Notes: generated by a model not told the origin, from the sequence alone. 64,000 nucleotides of DNA from Methanospirillum lacunae (GCF_003173355.1 NZ_QGMY01000006.1:310001-374000); one strand, 5' to 3'; positions 53,551 to 62,897 are shown, counted from the stretch's first letter. Numbers and translations are program-made.

Positions 53551-54531
53551 TCAGGTTTGCTGACTTCCGCATGACTGGCAGAATCGTGATTGTGAAGGTA
53601 TACGCGAGCCACACTGGATACAATACTTCCATGATGTACTTCCCTTCTGCTGTTTCTCTCCTATCGGCTCTGCACGTATCCTGATTGGTGAGATATCCGG
53701 CTTTTCGATAAGGATCCGAACAGAACCTTCCTGAACCGGAATGGAAGGGGCAACCCTTTTTGCTGCAGATGGAATAGCAGATGCTTTTGGAACAACATGT
53801 ACTGGTTCAGCCCGGAGAGCCGGCTTTATAGGCTCCTGTTGGTGAGACGGTATATACACGGGCGTTGGAGGCTGAACCGGTTCATGGGTTCTGATCTCAT
53901 CTTCTATGGGAGTATATGTGACCGGAGCTGGTTGTGGGATCGGCTGTTTTATTTCTGGAGCAAGTGTCGGAGCAGGAGGAATAGGAGATACAGGCGGGGG
54001 ATTATAACTAACCGGAGGGGGGACAGACACAGGTTGCTGCTCTACTGCAGTAGGGTAAGGACGTTGCTCTGGTACTGGAGGGGTAGCTGGCTCGTCCAGT
54101 CTGAGTTCCTGCTTTTCGATTCGTTCAGGTGGATATCCATTAATCGCTGTAAACCATTCCCTGCATTCAGTTTCAGGCTCATTAATAAGGCCGGTGAAGA
54201 CAAGCCGCATTACACGATGCTGCCCTCCTACTTCCATGGAGATTGCTAGGGTCGGGCGATCCCGCTCATCACGCTCAAGTTCTGCCAGTTTAATTACTGA
54301 GAAAGGGATTTCTTTTGCAATCTGCCCAGAACCCTGTTTTGTACTGTCGATGAGAATGAGACGCTCACTGGTTAGAACTGAAAGAAACACGAAGTCCTTG
54401 ATCTTGATCCCGTCAGTGTACCTGACCATGATCTCTCCGATATCAAGAAGCTTGAACGGATTGAACTTTCCACCGTTTGGATCACCATCATCACCACTTC
54501 GGGGTCCTTTGATGTTATCAAGAATTGACAT
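53551..54531 (-). CDS. Protein with PH-like N-terminus, proline-rich linker and zinc ribbon
   Basis: A 326-residue protein. Residues about 20-140 form a beta-rich domain (EIMVRYTDGIKIKDFVFLSV, SERLILID) like archaeal PH-like proteins; 150-270 are a proline-rich linker (QRPYPTAVEQQPVSVPPPVS); the last 30 residues are a double-CxxC zinc ribbon, YCIQCGSRIP and FCQSCGSQQ. No catalytic motif is visible. It follows sucD by 6 bases, so it is probably co-transcribed with the TCA operon. Function unknown. Confidence 0.75.
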   Translation of the reverse strand: MSILDNIKGPRSGDDGDPNGGKFNPFKLLDIGEIMVRYTDGIKIKDFVFLSVLTSERLILIDSTKQGSGQIAKEIPFSVIKLAELERDERDRPTLAISMEVGGQHRVMRLVFTGLINEPETECREWFTAINGYPPERIEKQELRLDEPATPPVPEQRPYPTAVEQQPVSVPPPVSYNPPPVSPIPPAPTLAPEIKQPIPQPAPVTYTPIEDEIRTHEPVQPPTPVYIPSHQQEPIKPALRAEPVHVVPKASAIPSAAKRVAPSIPVQEGSVRILIEKPDISPIRIRAEPIGEKQQKGSTSWKYCIQCGSRIPSQSRFCQSCGSQQT

Positions 54532-54537
54532 ATCTTT

Positions 54538-55404
54538 TTACACCATCTCTTTGATCAGACCAGGTATTTCAGATAGCCGTGAAGCAACAGGAATACCGAG
54601 AGACTTCAGGCGTTTTATTTTGGAGTTTGCATCTCCTTCACCACCAGAAACTATGGCTCCAGCATGACCCATCCTCTTTTCGGGGGGAGCAGTTGTTCCG
54701 GCTATGAAAACAACTACAGGTAGGTCAGCCATTCGTGCTCCTTCCTCTTCAAGGTTCCCTCCAAGTTCACCAAGGAGAACCACTGCTTTTGTCTGTGAAT
54801 CTTCGGAAAACTGTTCCAGGACATCTGCAAAAGTTTGCCCGATTACGGGATCACCACCAATTCCAACAACGCTGCTCTGTCCAATTCCAGCCCTGGTAAG
54901 TTCATGAACAACCTCGTAGGTAAGGGTTCCACTCCTGGAGATAACCCCAACAGGGCCCCTGGTATACAGATGTGAGGGCATGATTCCCATGCTTATCTCA
55001 CCCGGACAGAGAAGCCCAGGACAGTTAGGACCGATGACCGTGCAGTCACGCATCGCTGCATAGGAACATGCCTTCATCACATCATGAACAGGAATGTGTT
55101 CGGTGATAGCAACAACCAGTTCGAGTCCGGCATCTGCTGCTTCCATGATCGAATCACCAGCCGCAACACCGGGCACGAACATAACGCTTGCAGATACATC
55201 ATGGGCATCAACTGCCTCCTGAACACTGTTATAAACAGGGACCCCGGCAGACTCTTGCCCACCTTTTCCTGGAGTGACCCCTGCGACCACCCCACATCCT
55301 CCTACAGACTGTGCATATTGATTCATCCTGCCGATGTGAAACGAACCCTGGTTACCGGTGGCACCCTGAACGATGACCCGGGTATTTTTATCCGCATAGA
55401 TCAT
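54538..55404 (-). CDS. sucD: Succinyl-CoA synthetase, alpha subunit
   Basis: A 288-residue protein. VIVQGATGNQGSFHIGRMNQ is the CoA-binding Rossmann start (GxTGxxG), IGPNCPGLLCPGE a family block, and KRMGHAGAIVSGGEGDANSK carries the phospho-histidine. With SucC it interconverts succinate and succinyl-CoA with a nucleotide triphosphate. It abuts sucC and feeds the 2-oxoglutarate oxidoreductase encoded upstream. Confidence 0.96.
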   Translation of the reverse strand: MIYADKNTRVIVQGATGNQGSFHIGRMNQYAQSVGGCGVVAGVTPGKGGQESAGVPVYNSVQEAVDAHDVSASVMFVPGVAAGDSIMEAADAGLELVVAITEHIPVHDVMKACSYAAMRDCTVIGPNCPGLLCPGEISMGIMPSHLYTRGPVGVISRSGTLTYEVVHELTRAGIGQSSVVGIGGDPVIGQTFADVLEQFSEDSQTKAVVLLGELGGNLEEEGARMADLPVVVFIAGTTAPPEKRMGHAGAIVSGGEGDANSKIKRLKSLGIPVASRLSEIPGLIKEMV

Positions 55405-56486
55405 TATGCCACCTCGACAGCAGCGGAAACTGCCTCTTCCATGGTATCTAACATCCGGTACCCATGTTTATTCAGCATTTCCCTTCCTTGTTCTTCATTG
55501 GTGCCCGCCAGCCTGACAATCACCTGCTGGCTAACTCCGGCGTCAATAATTCCGGCAGCCACTTCATCACACCGGGTTATCCCACCAAGAAGATTGACAA
55601 TGATGACCGAAACACCGGGCATGGATCCAAGCAGTTGCACTGCATGGGCCACCCTCACGCGGTCAGCACCGCCACCAACATCAAGGAAGTTGGCAGGTTT
55701 ACCTCCCAGAACCGTAATCAGATCCACTGTAGCCATAGTGAGTCCGGCACCATTTCCTATCACGCCAATTGAACCATCCAGTTCAACAAACGAAAACCCA
55801 AACTCTTCAGCTTTTCGTTCCCGATCTGTTAGATCACGATTTTCAGAGATGCCCTGTCTTGCGAGAGCATTATCATCAATGATGATCTTGCCATCTGCTG
55901 CATACACACCGGAAGGAGTTGTAACCAGTGGGTTGATTTCAGCCAGAAGTGCGTCACGTGATCTGAAAACGTGGTAGAGTTTATTGATGACCGGACCTAG
56001 TTCTCTCGGTGCTCCGTCGAGAAGATAACGTATCGTATAACCAGGAACATCAGTCAGAAGAGGATGAATAACAGCCCTTCGTATGGCATCAGGATTGGTT
56101 CGTGCTACCTCCTCAATCTCAACTCCACCACTGGAGGTGAAGAGGATGAGAGGAGATCCTGAAGACCGGTCGATGGAGATGGAGAGATAATATTCATGCT
56201 CGATTGAGATCCGCTCCTCGACAAGCACAGCATGTACCGGAACATCTTTGATTCGTGATCCAAGCAGACGATCTGCAACCTCCTGAACTGTTGCAGAGTC
56301 AGCCATCAGGATTCCTCCAGCCTTTCCACGCCCGCCGACATCAATCTGAGCTTTTACTACAACCAACTCTCCAATCTGCGCAGCCCCGGCACCTGCATCA
56401 TCTCCGGCGCGAATAAGTATCCCCTTAGGAACGGGGACCCCTGCATCTTTCAGAATCTCTTTTGCTTCATATTCCAGTAACTTCAT
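55404..56486 (-). CDS. sucC: Succinyl-CoA synthetase, beta subunit
   Basis: A 360-residue ATP-grasp protein. MKLLEYEAKEILKDAGVPVP is the standard start; VVVKAQIDVGGRGKAGGI is the ATP-grasp loop, DALLAEINPLV the metal site, and FLDVGGGADRV and VNLLGGITRCDEVA bind CoA and succinate. It lies 12 bases after korC. In methanogens without a full TCA cycle it works in the reductive direction, succinate to succinyl-CoA. Confidence 0.96.
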   Translation of the reverse strand: MKLLEYEAKEILKDAGVPVPKGILIRAGDDAGAGAAQIGELVVVKAQIDVGGRGKAGGILMADSATVQEVADRLLGSRIKDVPVHAVLVEERISIEHEYYLSISIDRSSGSPLILFTSSGGVEIEEVARTNPDAIRRAVIHPLLTDVPGYTIRYLLDGAPRELGPVINKLYHVFRSRDALLAEINPLVTTPSGVYAADGKIIIDDNALARQGISENRDLTDRERKAEEFGFSFVELDGSIGVIGNGAGLTMATVDLITVLGGKPANFLDVGGGADRVRVAHAVQLLGSMPGVSVIIVNLLGGITRCDEVAAGIIDAGVSQQVIVRLAGTNEEQGREMLNKHGYRMLDTMEEAVSAAVEVA

Positions 56487-56498
56487 CCAGGTTTCTCC

Positions 56499-57032
56499 TT
56501 ACTGATCAGGGGAGGCTAATGCAAATCCAAGACGCATTGCCTTCAGATTTAATTCCTCAGTGCCCTTAGGGACACTTGCAAGGATTGCTTTTTCAAGTGC
56601 TTCTTTTGAGACAACAGCAGTGGCCCCCGTCAGACTGCCGAGCATAATTATATTGGCAACGATATCACGGCCAAGCTTTTCTTTAGCTTCCCGTGTTGCC
56701 GGGATCTCAATACATCTGCAGGATGGCCGGTCATGAACCAGACCGGAGTCGATAAGCATCGTTGCATCTGCATGAGCATTTTTACCATACTTCTCAAATC
56801 CTTCCTGGCTCATGATAACGAAGAGATTTGGGGTCTTTACCTTTGGGAAGAGAATCGGTTCGTCATCAATGACGACTTGGCTCATGGATGCACCACCCCT
56901 TGCTTCAGGCCCGTATACCTGCGTCTGAACAGCATACCGGTTGTCATAGAGTGCTGCGGCCCTGCCAAGGATAACAGCACTTAAAATGATTCCCTGACCA
57001 CCAAATCCTGAAAACCTGACCTCATGCCTCAT
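56499..57032 (-). CDS. korC: 2-oxoglutarate:ferredoxin oxidoreductase, gamma subunit
   Basis: A 177-residue protein with VRFSGFGGQGIILSAVILGR at the start and YGPEARGGASMSQVVID, both signatures of the gamma (POR/KOR catalytic gamma) domain. It overlaps korB by 11 bases. KorC completes the four-subunit enzyme that reductively carboxylates succinyl-CoA to 2-oxoglutarate with ferredoxin. Confidence 0.94.
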   Translation of the reverse strand: MRHEVRFSGFGGQGIILSAVILGRAAALYDNRYAVQTQVYGPEARGGASMSQVVIDDEPILFPKVKTPNLFVIMSQEGFEKYGKNAHADATMLIDSGLVHDRPSCRCIEIPATREAKEKLGRDIVANIIMLGSLTGATAVVSKEALEKAILASVPKGTEELNLKAMRLGFALASPDQ

Positions 57033-57810
57033 GGGGGACCCCCATTACCGGCCGGCTCCTTCGGACAAACTCACCAACTAGAAACTTATCTTGAGGGGGT
57101 TCATCCAGATGAGAAGTTCTGTCCCATTGCTCTTTCAGGATGGCACTATCACGCAGATACGATACGAAATCCCCAGGTTGTCTGTATTTATTACGCCGTC
57201 CATACGAGGTCGGACACTGACATCTCACCTCGATAAAGGAGAATCCCGGAGTATTCATACCGTCGATGACAGCCTGCGTCAATCTTTTGACATGATAGGA
57301 TGTCCATCGTGCCACGTAGTTTGCACCAGCGGCAACCGCAAGTTCTGCCAGATCAAAGGGGGTTTCTTCTGCACCGTACGGTGTGGTGGTTGAAGTTTTA
57401 CCTATTGGAGTTGTAGGACTTCCCTGACCACCAGTCATTCCATAAATGTAGTTGTTCATACAGACAACAGTCAGATCAATATTTCTCCTACAGGCATGGA
57501 TGAAATGATTACCACCTATTGCTGAAAGATCCCCATCACCGGTGAAAACTACCACATGGAGAGACGGTTTGGCCATTTTTACACCTGTGGCAAATGCCAG
57601 TGCTCTTCCGTGGGTAGTATGAAGTGAGTCGGTCAGGATGTAGCCTGGTGCACGGGATGAGCATCCGATACCTGAAACAAAGACCGTATCATCCATCTCC
57701 CACCCAATCTGGTCAACCGCCTCAAGTACACAGTTGATGATGGTCCCGTTTCCGCACCCTGCACAATATATATGGGGCAGCCTGTCAGATCTCAACCATT
57801 CGTCTCTCAT
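57022..57810 (-). CDS. korB: 2-oxoglutarate:ferredoxin oxidoreductase, beta subunit
   Basis: A 262-residue TPP-binding subunit. IYCAGCGNGTIINCVLEAVD, GIGCSSRAPGY, THGRALAFATGVK and FTGDGDLSAIGGNHFIHACR (GDG-x-NN-type TPP motif) are visible. Overlaps korA by 4 bases. It binds thiamine pyrophosphate and, with KorA, forms the catalytic core. Confidence 0.95.
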   Translation of the reverse strand: MRDEWLRSDRLPHIYCAGCGNGTIINCVLEAVDQIGWEMDDTVFVSGIGCSSRAPGYILTDSLHTTHGRALAFATGVKMAKPSLHVVVFTGDGDLSAIGGNHFIHACRRNIDLTVVCMNNYIYGMTGGQGSPTTPIGKTSTTTPYGAEETPFDLAELAVAAGANYVARWTSYHVKRLTQAVIDGMNTPGFSFIEVRCQCPTSYGRRNKYRQPGDFVSYLRDSAILKEQWDRTSHLDEPPQDKFLVGEFVRRSRPVMGVPHEA

Positions 57811-58922
57811 ATACCGCCTCCTCCTCGAAGCTTTTCCACGATTGCGATGAGTTCATCTGGCGTATGAAGATCCCCACCAATTTTACCTGCTGAAATAACA
57901 GGGACACAGACATGACGTTCGATCTCACGTGAGATCATGCCGAGGTTGAGTTCAGGAACGATGAAGGCTTTTACATTCGGAAACCGGGCCAGAAGATCTT
58001 CAGGAAACGGCCATACTATTTTGAGCTTGAGATATCCGGTTCCAGGAGTCTTTGCACGCTGAACTACCTCCTGCACGGTTCTTACCGGAGAACCATAACA
58101 GACAAAGACATATTCAGCATCTTGATTGACGATCTCATAGTCTGCTATTGAATGACGGGCATTCTCTATTTTATTTACCAGTCTTCTGACAAGGGAATCA
58201 TGACGGGCAGGATGTGTAGAGTCAGGATATCCTTTCTCATTATGGGTCAGACCAGTAACCGGAATCTTTCTTCCAGTTCCGAACGCGGCAAACCCGGGGA
58301 TGAGATCTTCTTCAGGTGCAAAGGGGAGCATGTCATCTTTTAGGGGTTTTGCTCTCACAACCGGTACACTGTCCGGGATTGTGATCCTCTCACGCATGTG
58401 GCCGATAACCTCATCAGCCATGACAAAGACAGGGCATCTGAATTGATCTGCCAGGTTGAACGCCTTTGCCGTCAGTTCAAAACACTCCTGCACTGTTGAC
58501 GGGGAGAGAGCAATGATGCTGAAATCTCCGTGAGAGCCAAACCGAACCTGCATCATGTCACCCTGAGCTGCCATGGTCGGCTGACCGGTTGACGGTCCTC
58601 CACGTTGTACGTTGACGAGCACACAGGGTGTTTCTGACATTACCGCATACCCGATATTCTCCATCATGAGTGAAAAACCGGGGCCTGAAGTTGCAGTCAT
58701 GGCCCTGACACCGGTCCATGCAGCACCAATGATTGCAGCCATGCTTGCAATCTCATCCTCCATCTGAATGAAGCATCCGTTTCTTTTTGGCAACTTTGCT
58801 GCCATATGCTCTGCTACTTCAGTGGAAGGGGTGATAGGATAACCGGCAAAGAATGTGCAGTCAGCAGCCAGGGCTCCTTCTGCACAGGCAATGTTTCCCT
58901 GCATAAATTCAAGCCGGGTCAA
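57807..58922 (-). CDS. korA: 2-oxoglutarate:ferredoxin oxidoreductase, alpha subunit
   Basis: A 371-residue protein. FFAGYPITPSTEVAEHMA and AGWTG-like AAWTGVRAMTATSGPGFSLM are the pyrimidine-binding blocks of TPP oxidoreductases, and VNVQRGGPSTGQPT is characteristic of KorA. It overlaps korD by 4 bases. It supplies the second half of the TPP site in the 2-oxoglutarate synthase complex. Confidence 0.95.
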   Translation of the reverse strand: MTRLEFMQGNIACAEGALAADCTFFAGYPITPSTEVAEHMAAKLPKRNGCFIQMEDEIASMAAIIGAAWTGVRAMTATSGPGFSLMMENIGYAVMSETPCVLVNVQRGGPSTGQPTMAAQGDMMQVRFGSHGDFSIIALSPSTVQECFELTAKAFNLADQFRCPVFVMADEVIGHMRERITIPDSVPVVRAKPLKDDMLPFAPEEDLIPGFAAFGTGRKIPVTGLTHNEKGYPDSTHPARHDSLVRRLVNKIENARHSIADYEIVNQDAEYVFVCYGSPVRTVQEVVQRAKTPGTGYLKLKIVWPFPEDLLARFPNVKAFIVPELNLGMISREIERHVCVPVISAGKIGGDLHTPDELIAIVEKLRGGGGI

Positions 58923-59191
58923 TACTCAATCACCACTTTTTGAGGTTCATACGGTTTTTCTTTCACCCACCGAATCGCCTGATCCGGACACATCAATGCG
59001 CAGACACCGCAGAGTCTTCTTCCATATAATTGCTGAAGGCGACAGTTCGGACATCGCTCCGGCCGATCCAGATGAGGGACATAAATCCCCCGGCGGTTCG
59101 GTACTTTTCCCGGCTGATAGATCCGGTACGGACAGACCATCGTGCAAAGATTGCACCCCTTGCACCGGGACTCGTCAATCTCGAGTTTCAT
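58919..59191 (-). CDS. korD: 2-oxoglutarate:ferredoxin oxidoreductase, delta (ferredoxin) subunit
   Basis: A 90-residue protein with two 4Fe-4S motifs: CKGCNLCTMVCP and CGVCALMCPD, plus a separate NCRLQQLYGRRLC region. ATG 59191 overlaps the fumB stop (ATGA) and starts MKLEIDESRCKGC; the frame is open to 59209 but that would overlap fumB further. It passes electrons from ferredoxin to the catalytic subunits. Confidence 0.93.
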   Translation of the reverse strand: MKLEIDESRCKGCNLCTMVCPYRIYQPGKVPNRRGIYVPHLDRPERCPNCRLQQLYGRRLCGVCALMCPDQAIRWVKEKPYEPQKVVIEY

Positions 59192-59763
59192 CGTCGGGTT
59201 CCCGTACAAGTTGGGTACGCACGCTGAAATACTTCATGTGCGGACTTCTCAACGGCAGCAAACAGATCTCCTCCGTGTGCATCCATTGCCACCACGAGTG
59301 GGAGATGATCCAGTCTGATCTGCCAGATCGCTTCTGCCATCCCGAGATCTTCAAAAAAGACTCCCTGAAGATCCATCCTGGCTGCCGCAAGATTTGCACA
59401 TCCACCAGTAAAAGCGAAATACACAGCCCGGTCCTTCAACTGATCCCTGACCTCAGGTGACATCCCACCTTTTCCAATGAGCCCTTTGACACCGGCATCA
59501 AGGACAAACCCGGTCAGAGGATTCATCCTGGCTGATGTCGTCGGGCCGGCAACCACAATCTTGTTGTTCTGCACAACCGGACCACAGTGATAAATGACTG
59601 CCCCTTTAGGATCAAATGGAATTCCATCTGTTTTCATTCGCAGATGGGCTTCATCACGGGCAGTGTAGACATTCCCGGTGAGTGTGACGAGGTCACCAGC
59701 ATGAAGAGAAAGAACTTCATCGCCAAGCGGAGTCTTCAGATCTATCGAATCAGGAGAAGTCAT
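59188..59763 (-). CDS. fumB: Class I fumarate hydratase, beta subunit
   Basis: A 191-residue protein of the two-subunit iron-sulfur fumarase. LKTPLGDEVLSLHAGDLVTL is the usual start, GPTTSARMNP the substrate-binding block, and GLIGKGGMSPEV follows. ATG 59763 overlaps the fumA stop by 4 bases; the frame is open to 59931 but that lies inside fumA. With the alpha subunit it interconverts malate and fumarate. Confidence 0.94.
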   Translation of the reverse strand: MTSPDSIDLKTPLGDEVLSLHAGDLVTLTGNVYTARDEAHLRMKTDGIPFDPKGAVIYHCGPVVQNNKIVVAGPTTSARMNPLTGFVLDAGVKGLIGKGGMSPEVRDQLKDRAVYFAFTGGCANLAAARMDLQGVFFEDLGMAEAIWQIRLDHLPLVVAMDAHGGDLFAAVEKSAHEVFQRAYPTCTGTRR

Positions 59764-60599
59764 GAAAGGGGCACCTCCACCGTGGCACGCCTGGCAGCCC
59801 AGCACTGTATGTTTACTGCAACCGGTAGTGAGGCAGTATGACAGCCGGCTGACTTTATTTTTACTCCAAGACAAGTGGTCTTCCCGCCAAGGCCCATTGG
59901 ACCAATACCGAGATCGTTCACTTTCTGACAAATTTCCATTTCTTCAGGAGTCATCTGATCTAGTGGCTCCAGTAATGCTTCTTTGGCAAGAGATGCTGCA
60001 CCATCAAAGGTGCCCCCTATGCCTACTCCCAATATGATCGGGGGGCAGGGTCTTCCACCTGCAAGGAGAGCGGTTTCAACAATAAACTCTGGAATCCGAT
60101 CTTTCTCTGTAGGAGTGAACATCTTAAGGCGTGAGACATTTTCTGAACCTGCTCCTTTAGGAAGTACGGTCACCTGCATCCGGTCACCGGGAAGAATATG
60201 AACTGCAGGCATGTCTGCACTGGTATTGGTTCCAGTGTTGTGTCGGGTAATGGGATCGACGAGGTTAGGTCTGAGGGGAATTGTTACTGTTGCTTCCCTG
60301 ACACCTTTGCGTACAGCATCAACGATTTCAGAACTAAAAGGAATCTGGGGAGGGAGAGTAAGATAAATGACAGGTATTCCGGTATCCTGACAGATAGGTG
60401 CCTGCCTCTCATCTGCAAGCCTGATATTTTCTAGAATATGCATGAGTTCCCTTCTGGCAACAGGACTTGTCTCATCCTCTGATGCTGCGACTATCCGTTC
60501 AAGAACATCAGGTGGCAGAGTGATCTCAGCGATTCGGATCGCGTTGGCTGTTGCCGCCGCAATTCGGTCAGAAAGATCAGGAGGAACCGGCGATGACAT
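59760..60599 (-). CDS. fumA: Class I fumarate hydratase, alpha subunit
   Basis: A 279-residue protein. APICQDTGIPVIYL and GAGSENVSRLKMFTP are iron-sulfur fumarase blocks; PPIILGVGIGGTFDGAASLA and GPMGLGGKTTCLGVKI complete the family pattern, with cysteines for the 4Fe-4S cluster (C in ICQDTG and later GCHTASLPVAVN). First gene of the operon fumA-fumB-korDABC-sucCD; AGGAGGA lies 9 bases before its ATG. Confidence 0.95.
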   Translation of the reverse strand: MSSPVPPDLSDRIAAATANAIRIAEITLPPDVLERIVAASEDETSPVARRELMHILENIRLADERQAPICQDTGIPVIYLTLPPQIPFSSEIVDAVRKGVREATVTIPLRPNLVDPITRHNTGTNTSADMPAVHILPGDRMQVTVLPKGAGSENVSRLKMFTPTEKDRIPEFIVETALLAGGRPCPPIILGVGIGGTFDGAASLAKEALLEPLDQMTPEEMEICQKVNDLGIGPMGLGGKTTCLGVKIKSAGCHTASLPVAVNIQCWAARRATVEVPLS

Positions 60600-60620
60600 G
60601 AGTACGAGTCCTCCTGAACA

Positions 60621-60642
60621 CTATATAACAATTATAGTAAAA
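60621..60642 (-). promoter_or_regulatory. Promoter region of the fum-kor-suc operon
   Basis: On the - strand two TATA-like elements lie before fumA: TTTTACTATAAT (60642-60631) and TTATATAG (60628-60621). The farther one gives the better spacing to the AGGAGGA ribosome site. The rest of the 177-base gap up to the rpl10e stop shows only short stem-forming sequences (for example CATACG / CGTATG). Confidence 0.4.
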
Positions 60643-60775
60643 TCCACAAAACTATGAAAACCAGATCCTGAATTACTCAGGAGAAATACAAACCGCATAC
60701 GCTGTTCGTATGTAATTAAAAGAACAAAGAGAAAGAAGCCGATCAAAAAGATCAGCTCATGTATGGATAAATTAT

Positions 60776-61288
60776 TCAGGCTTCGTCCTTGATATCGATC
60801 TCAAGGTGAGTCGGGGACGGGAGCTTGTGGCCACCATGACGGAGGGCATCCTTTACTTTTTCAATGTTCTGCGGATTTGCGTAACAGGTGTAGATCTTCT
60901 GGCCTGGAATCACACGTGCTGCAGTTCCGACAGCCTTTCCAAAAGCTAAGCGCATACCCTGTGAAACACGGTCTGCACCTGCCCCGGTTGCCTGCTTGTT
61001 CTCACGCAGGACATGGTGTGGATAGGTGCGCAGCTTCAGATGATAGTTGCTCCTTCCAAGGTCCTTGTTCAACTTCCTGTTTATGCTCATACGTGCTGCT
61101 TCAAGAGCAGAGTGGCGTATCTGGCAACTCTCATCCACGATTAGGTGGACAGACATCGGAAACTCGGCGGTAAGGTTGCCCATATCGAATTGAACAACCT
61201 TGATACCAGGGATACCACCCATGTATTCCTTACGGGTGTACGCCTTCTTTGCGAGTTTCCTGTACATGCAGTTTGGCTTTCTGACCAT
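60776..61288 (-). CDS. rpl10e: Large-subunit ribosomal protein L10e (uL16)
   Basis: A 170-residue archaeal/eukaryotic-type L10e (uL16). [20 protein letters not shown], the [20 protein letters not shown] block and [22 protein letters not shown] are conserved around the tRNA-binding surface of the 50S subunit. A GAGGAGAT ribosome site lies just before the ATG. It appears to be a single-gene unit between the transporter and the fum-kor-suc operon. Confidence 0.97.
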   Translation of the reverse strand: MVRKPNCMYRKLAKKAYTRKEYMGGIPGIKVVQFDMGNLTAEFPMSVHLIVDESCQIRHSALEAARMSINRKLNKDLGRSNYHLKLRTYPHHVLRENKQATGAGADRVSQGMRLAFGKAVGTAARVIPGQKIYTCYANPQNIEKVKDALRHGGHKLPSPTHLEIDIKDEA

Positions 61289-61341
61289 CGGACGTATCTC
61301 CTCAGTGGTATATGTGCTTTAGTAAATGGACAAAATTCCTA

Positions 61342-62109
61342 TTAATCATTTGCCTGACGAGACTGTTCCTCGATAAGGCCAAGGACATCACGCCTCAGGT
61401 TCCCAAACTCCGGTGCAGTCCGATCCCTTGGGCGTGGGATTGTTACCTTGACGACTGAACGAATCTTCCCCGGTCTTGGACTCATTACTACAATCCTGTC
61501 AGAGAGGAAGACAGCTTCATCCACACTATGTGTGACAAAGAGGATCGTCTTCTTTGATCTTCCCCAGATATCCAGGAGTTCAGACTGCATCTTATTTCGG
61601 GTCTGTGCATCTAGTGCTCCAAACGGTTCATCCATAAGGAGCAGATCAGGATCATTTGCAAGTGCACGGGCAATAGCAACACGTTGGCGCATTCCTCCTG
61701 AGAGTTCATAGGGGTAACTCTTCTCAAACTGGTTGAGGCCAACAAGTGATATGTACTTGCGCGCAAGTTCATACCGTTTAACCTTTGAGAGTCCACGCAT
61801 CTCCGGCCCAAATGCCACATTATCAAGAATATTTCGCCAGGGGAAGAGCGAGTACTCCTGAAACACCATCCCGACCCTGGGACTCGGACCAGAAATCTGG
61901 TTGCCATCAACCAGTACAGAACCAGAAGTGGCCTGATCCAGCCCCGCAATGATTCTCAAAAGGGTGGTCTTCCCACAACCCGAAGGACCTACAAACGAGA
62001 CAAATTCATCATCAGCGATTGAAAGGCTGACACCACCGATAGCCTGGACAGAGAGTCCGTCATCACGGGTGAACTGCCTTGTTATCTCTGATATCTCGAC
62101 GTTTCCCAT
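61342..62109 (-). CDS. ABC importer ATPase, nitrate/sulfonate/taurine type
   Basis: A 255-residue ABC ATPase. Walker A GPSGCGKTTLLRIIAG, Q-loop MVFQEYSLFPW, signature LSGGMRQRVAIARAL, Walker B LLLMDEPFGALD and switch FVTHSVDEAVFLSD are all intact. The subfamily is that of SsuB, TauB and NrtD. Its start abuts the permease stop, in the usual order binding protein, permease, ATPase. Confidence 0.93.
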   Translation of the reverse strand: MGNVEISEITRQFTRDDGLSVQAIGGVSLSIADDEFVSFVGPSGCGKTTLLRIIAGLDQATSGSVLVDGNQISGPSPRVGMVFQEYSLFPWRNILDNVAFGPEMRGLSKVKRYELARKYISLVGLNQFEKSYPYELSGGMRQRVAIARALANDPDLLLMDEPFGALDAQTRNKMQSELLDIWGRSKKTILFVTHSVDEAVFLSDRIVVMSPRPGKIRSVVKVTIPRPRDRTAPEFGNLRRDVLGLIEEQSRQAND

Positions 62110-62897
62110 TAGTTTACCTCCCCGACACGCCAGCGTAGAAGACTGTGGTCAATCCCATATCTGAAGAGATAATCGATAAAGAGACCAATGAACCCGAGAA
62201 GTAACATGTATACAAGAACACTGTCCATCTGGTGAAGATTGTAATACCACCAGATCTTCTGACCAAGCCCAAACCGGGATACTCCAAACATCTCTGCTGC
62301 TACTAGGCACATCCATGCTACACCAGATGCTATTCTGAAACCCGCAGCAAGATGAGGCAGTGCGGCTGGGAGAGCTATGTACCTGATAAGAGAGAGGCTA
62401 CTGGTGCAGCCAAGCATTCTTCCAGCTTCTACAAAGACTCTTGGAACACTTCTGAATCCCTCATATGTATTGATAAGAATTGGAAAAACGGACCCGATAA
62501 ATATGACAAAACCCGCGGAGAAATCAGTGAGCCCGAACCATACAATAGCAAACGGGATCCAGGCAAGAGGTGGAATCGGACGGATGATTTCAATAAGGGG
62601 ATCAAGCAACCGGTTGACCTTCTCAAACCACCCGATACAAATACCGATCGGAACCCCGATTGCAAGGGCAAGAAAAAGACCAATGGCAAAATGCATCAGG
62701 CTGGTCCAGATATCCACCCATATTGTTCCACCTGCCCAAAGCTGGAGAAAAGCCGCAAAAGTGTCAGTAGCAGAAGGCAGTATGAACTTGTTCCTGACGA
62801 CATAATCTGCAACTACCTGCCAGAAGATGATTGCAGCTGCGAGCGAGATCACCAGCCAGACTGGTGAACGTTTCCCTGGCGATGTGTTTGTACCCAT
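62109..62897 (-). CDS. ABC importer permease, nitrate/sulfonate/taurine type
   Basis: A 262-residue protein with about six membrane helices. VEAGRMLGCTSSLSLIRYIALPAA (EAA-loop) matches SsuC/TauC/NrtB permeases. It forms the channel that docks the ATPase encoded next. The N-terminal helix begins at about residue 12 (VWLVISLAAAIIFWQ). Confidence 0.93.
   Translation of the reverse strand: MGTNTSPGKRSPVWLVISLAAAIIFWQVVADYVVRNKFILPSATDTFAAFLQLWAGGTIWVDIWTSLMHFAIGLFLALAIGVPIGICIGWFEKVNRLLDPLIEIIRPIPPLAWIPFAIVWFGLTDFSAGFVIFIGSVFPILINTYEGFRSVPRVFVEAGRMLGCTSSLSLIRYIALPAALPHLAAGFRIASGVAWMCLVAAEMFGVSRFGLGQKIWWYYNLHQMDSVLVYMLLLGFIGLFIDYLFRYGIDHSLLRWRVGEVN

Noticed and set aside
55084-55977. 297-codon open frame on the + strand across sucD/sucC
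   Set aside because: It is antisense to two well-conserved enzymes; its product is Ser/Thr/Pro-rich without any domain.
59763-59931. Longer N-terminus for fumB, fully inside fumA
   Set aside because: The family starts at MTSPDSIDLKTPLG and the ATG there overlaps the fumA stop by 4 bases, as elsewhere in the operon.
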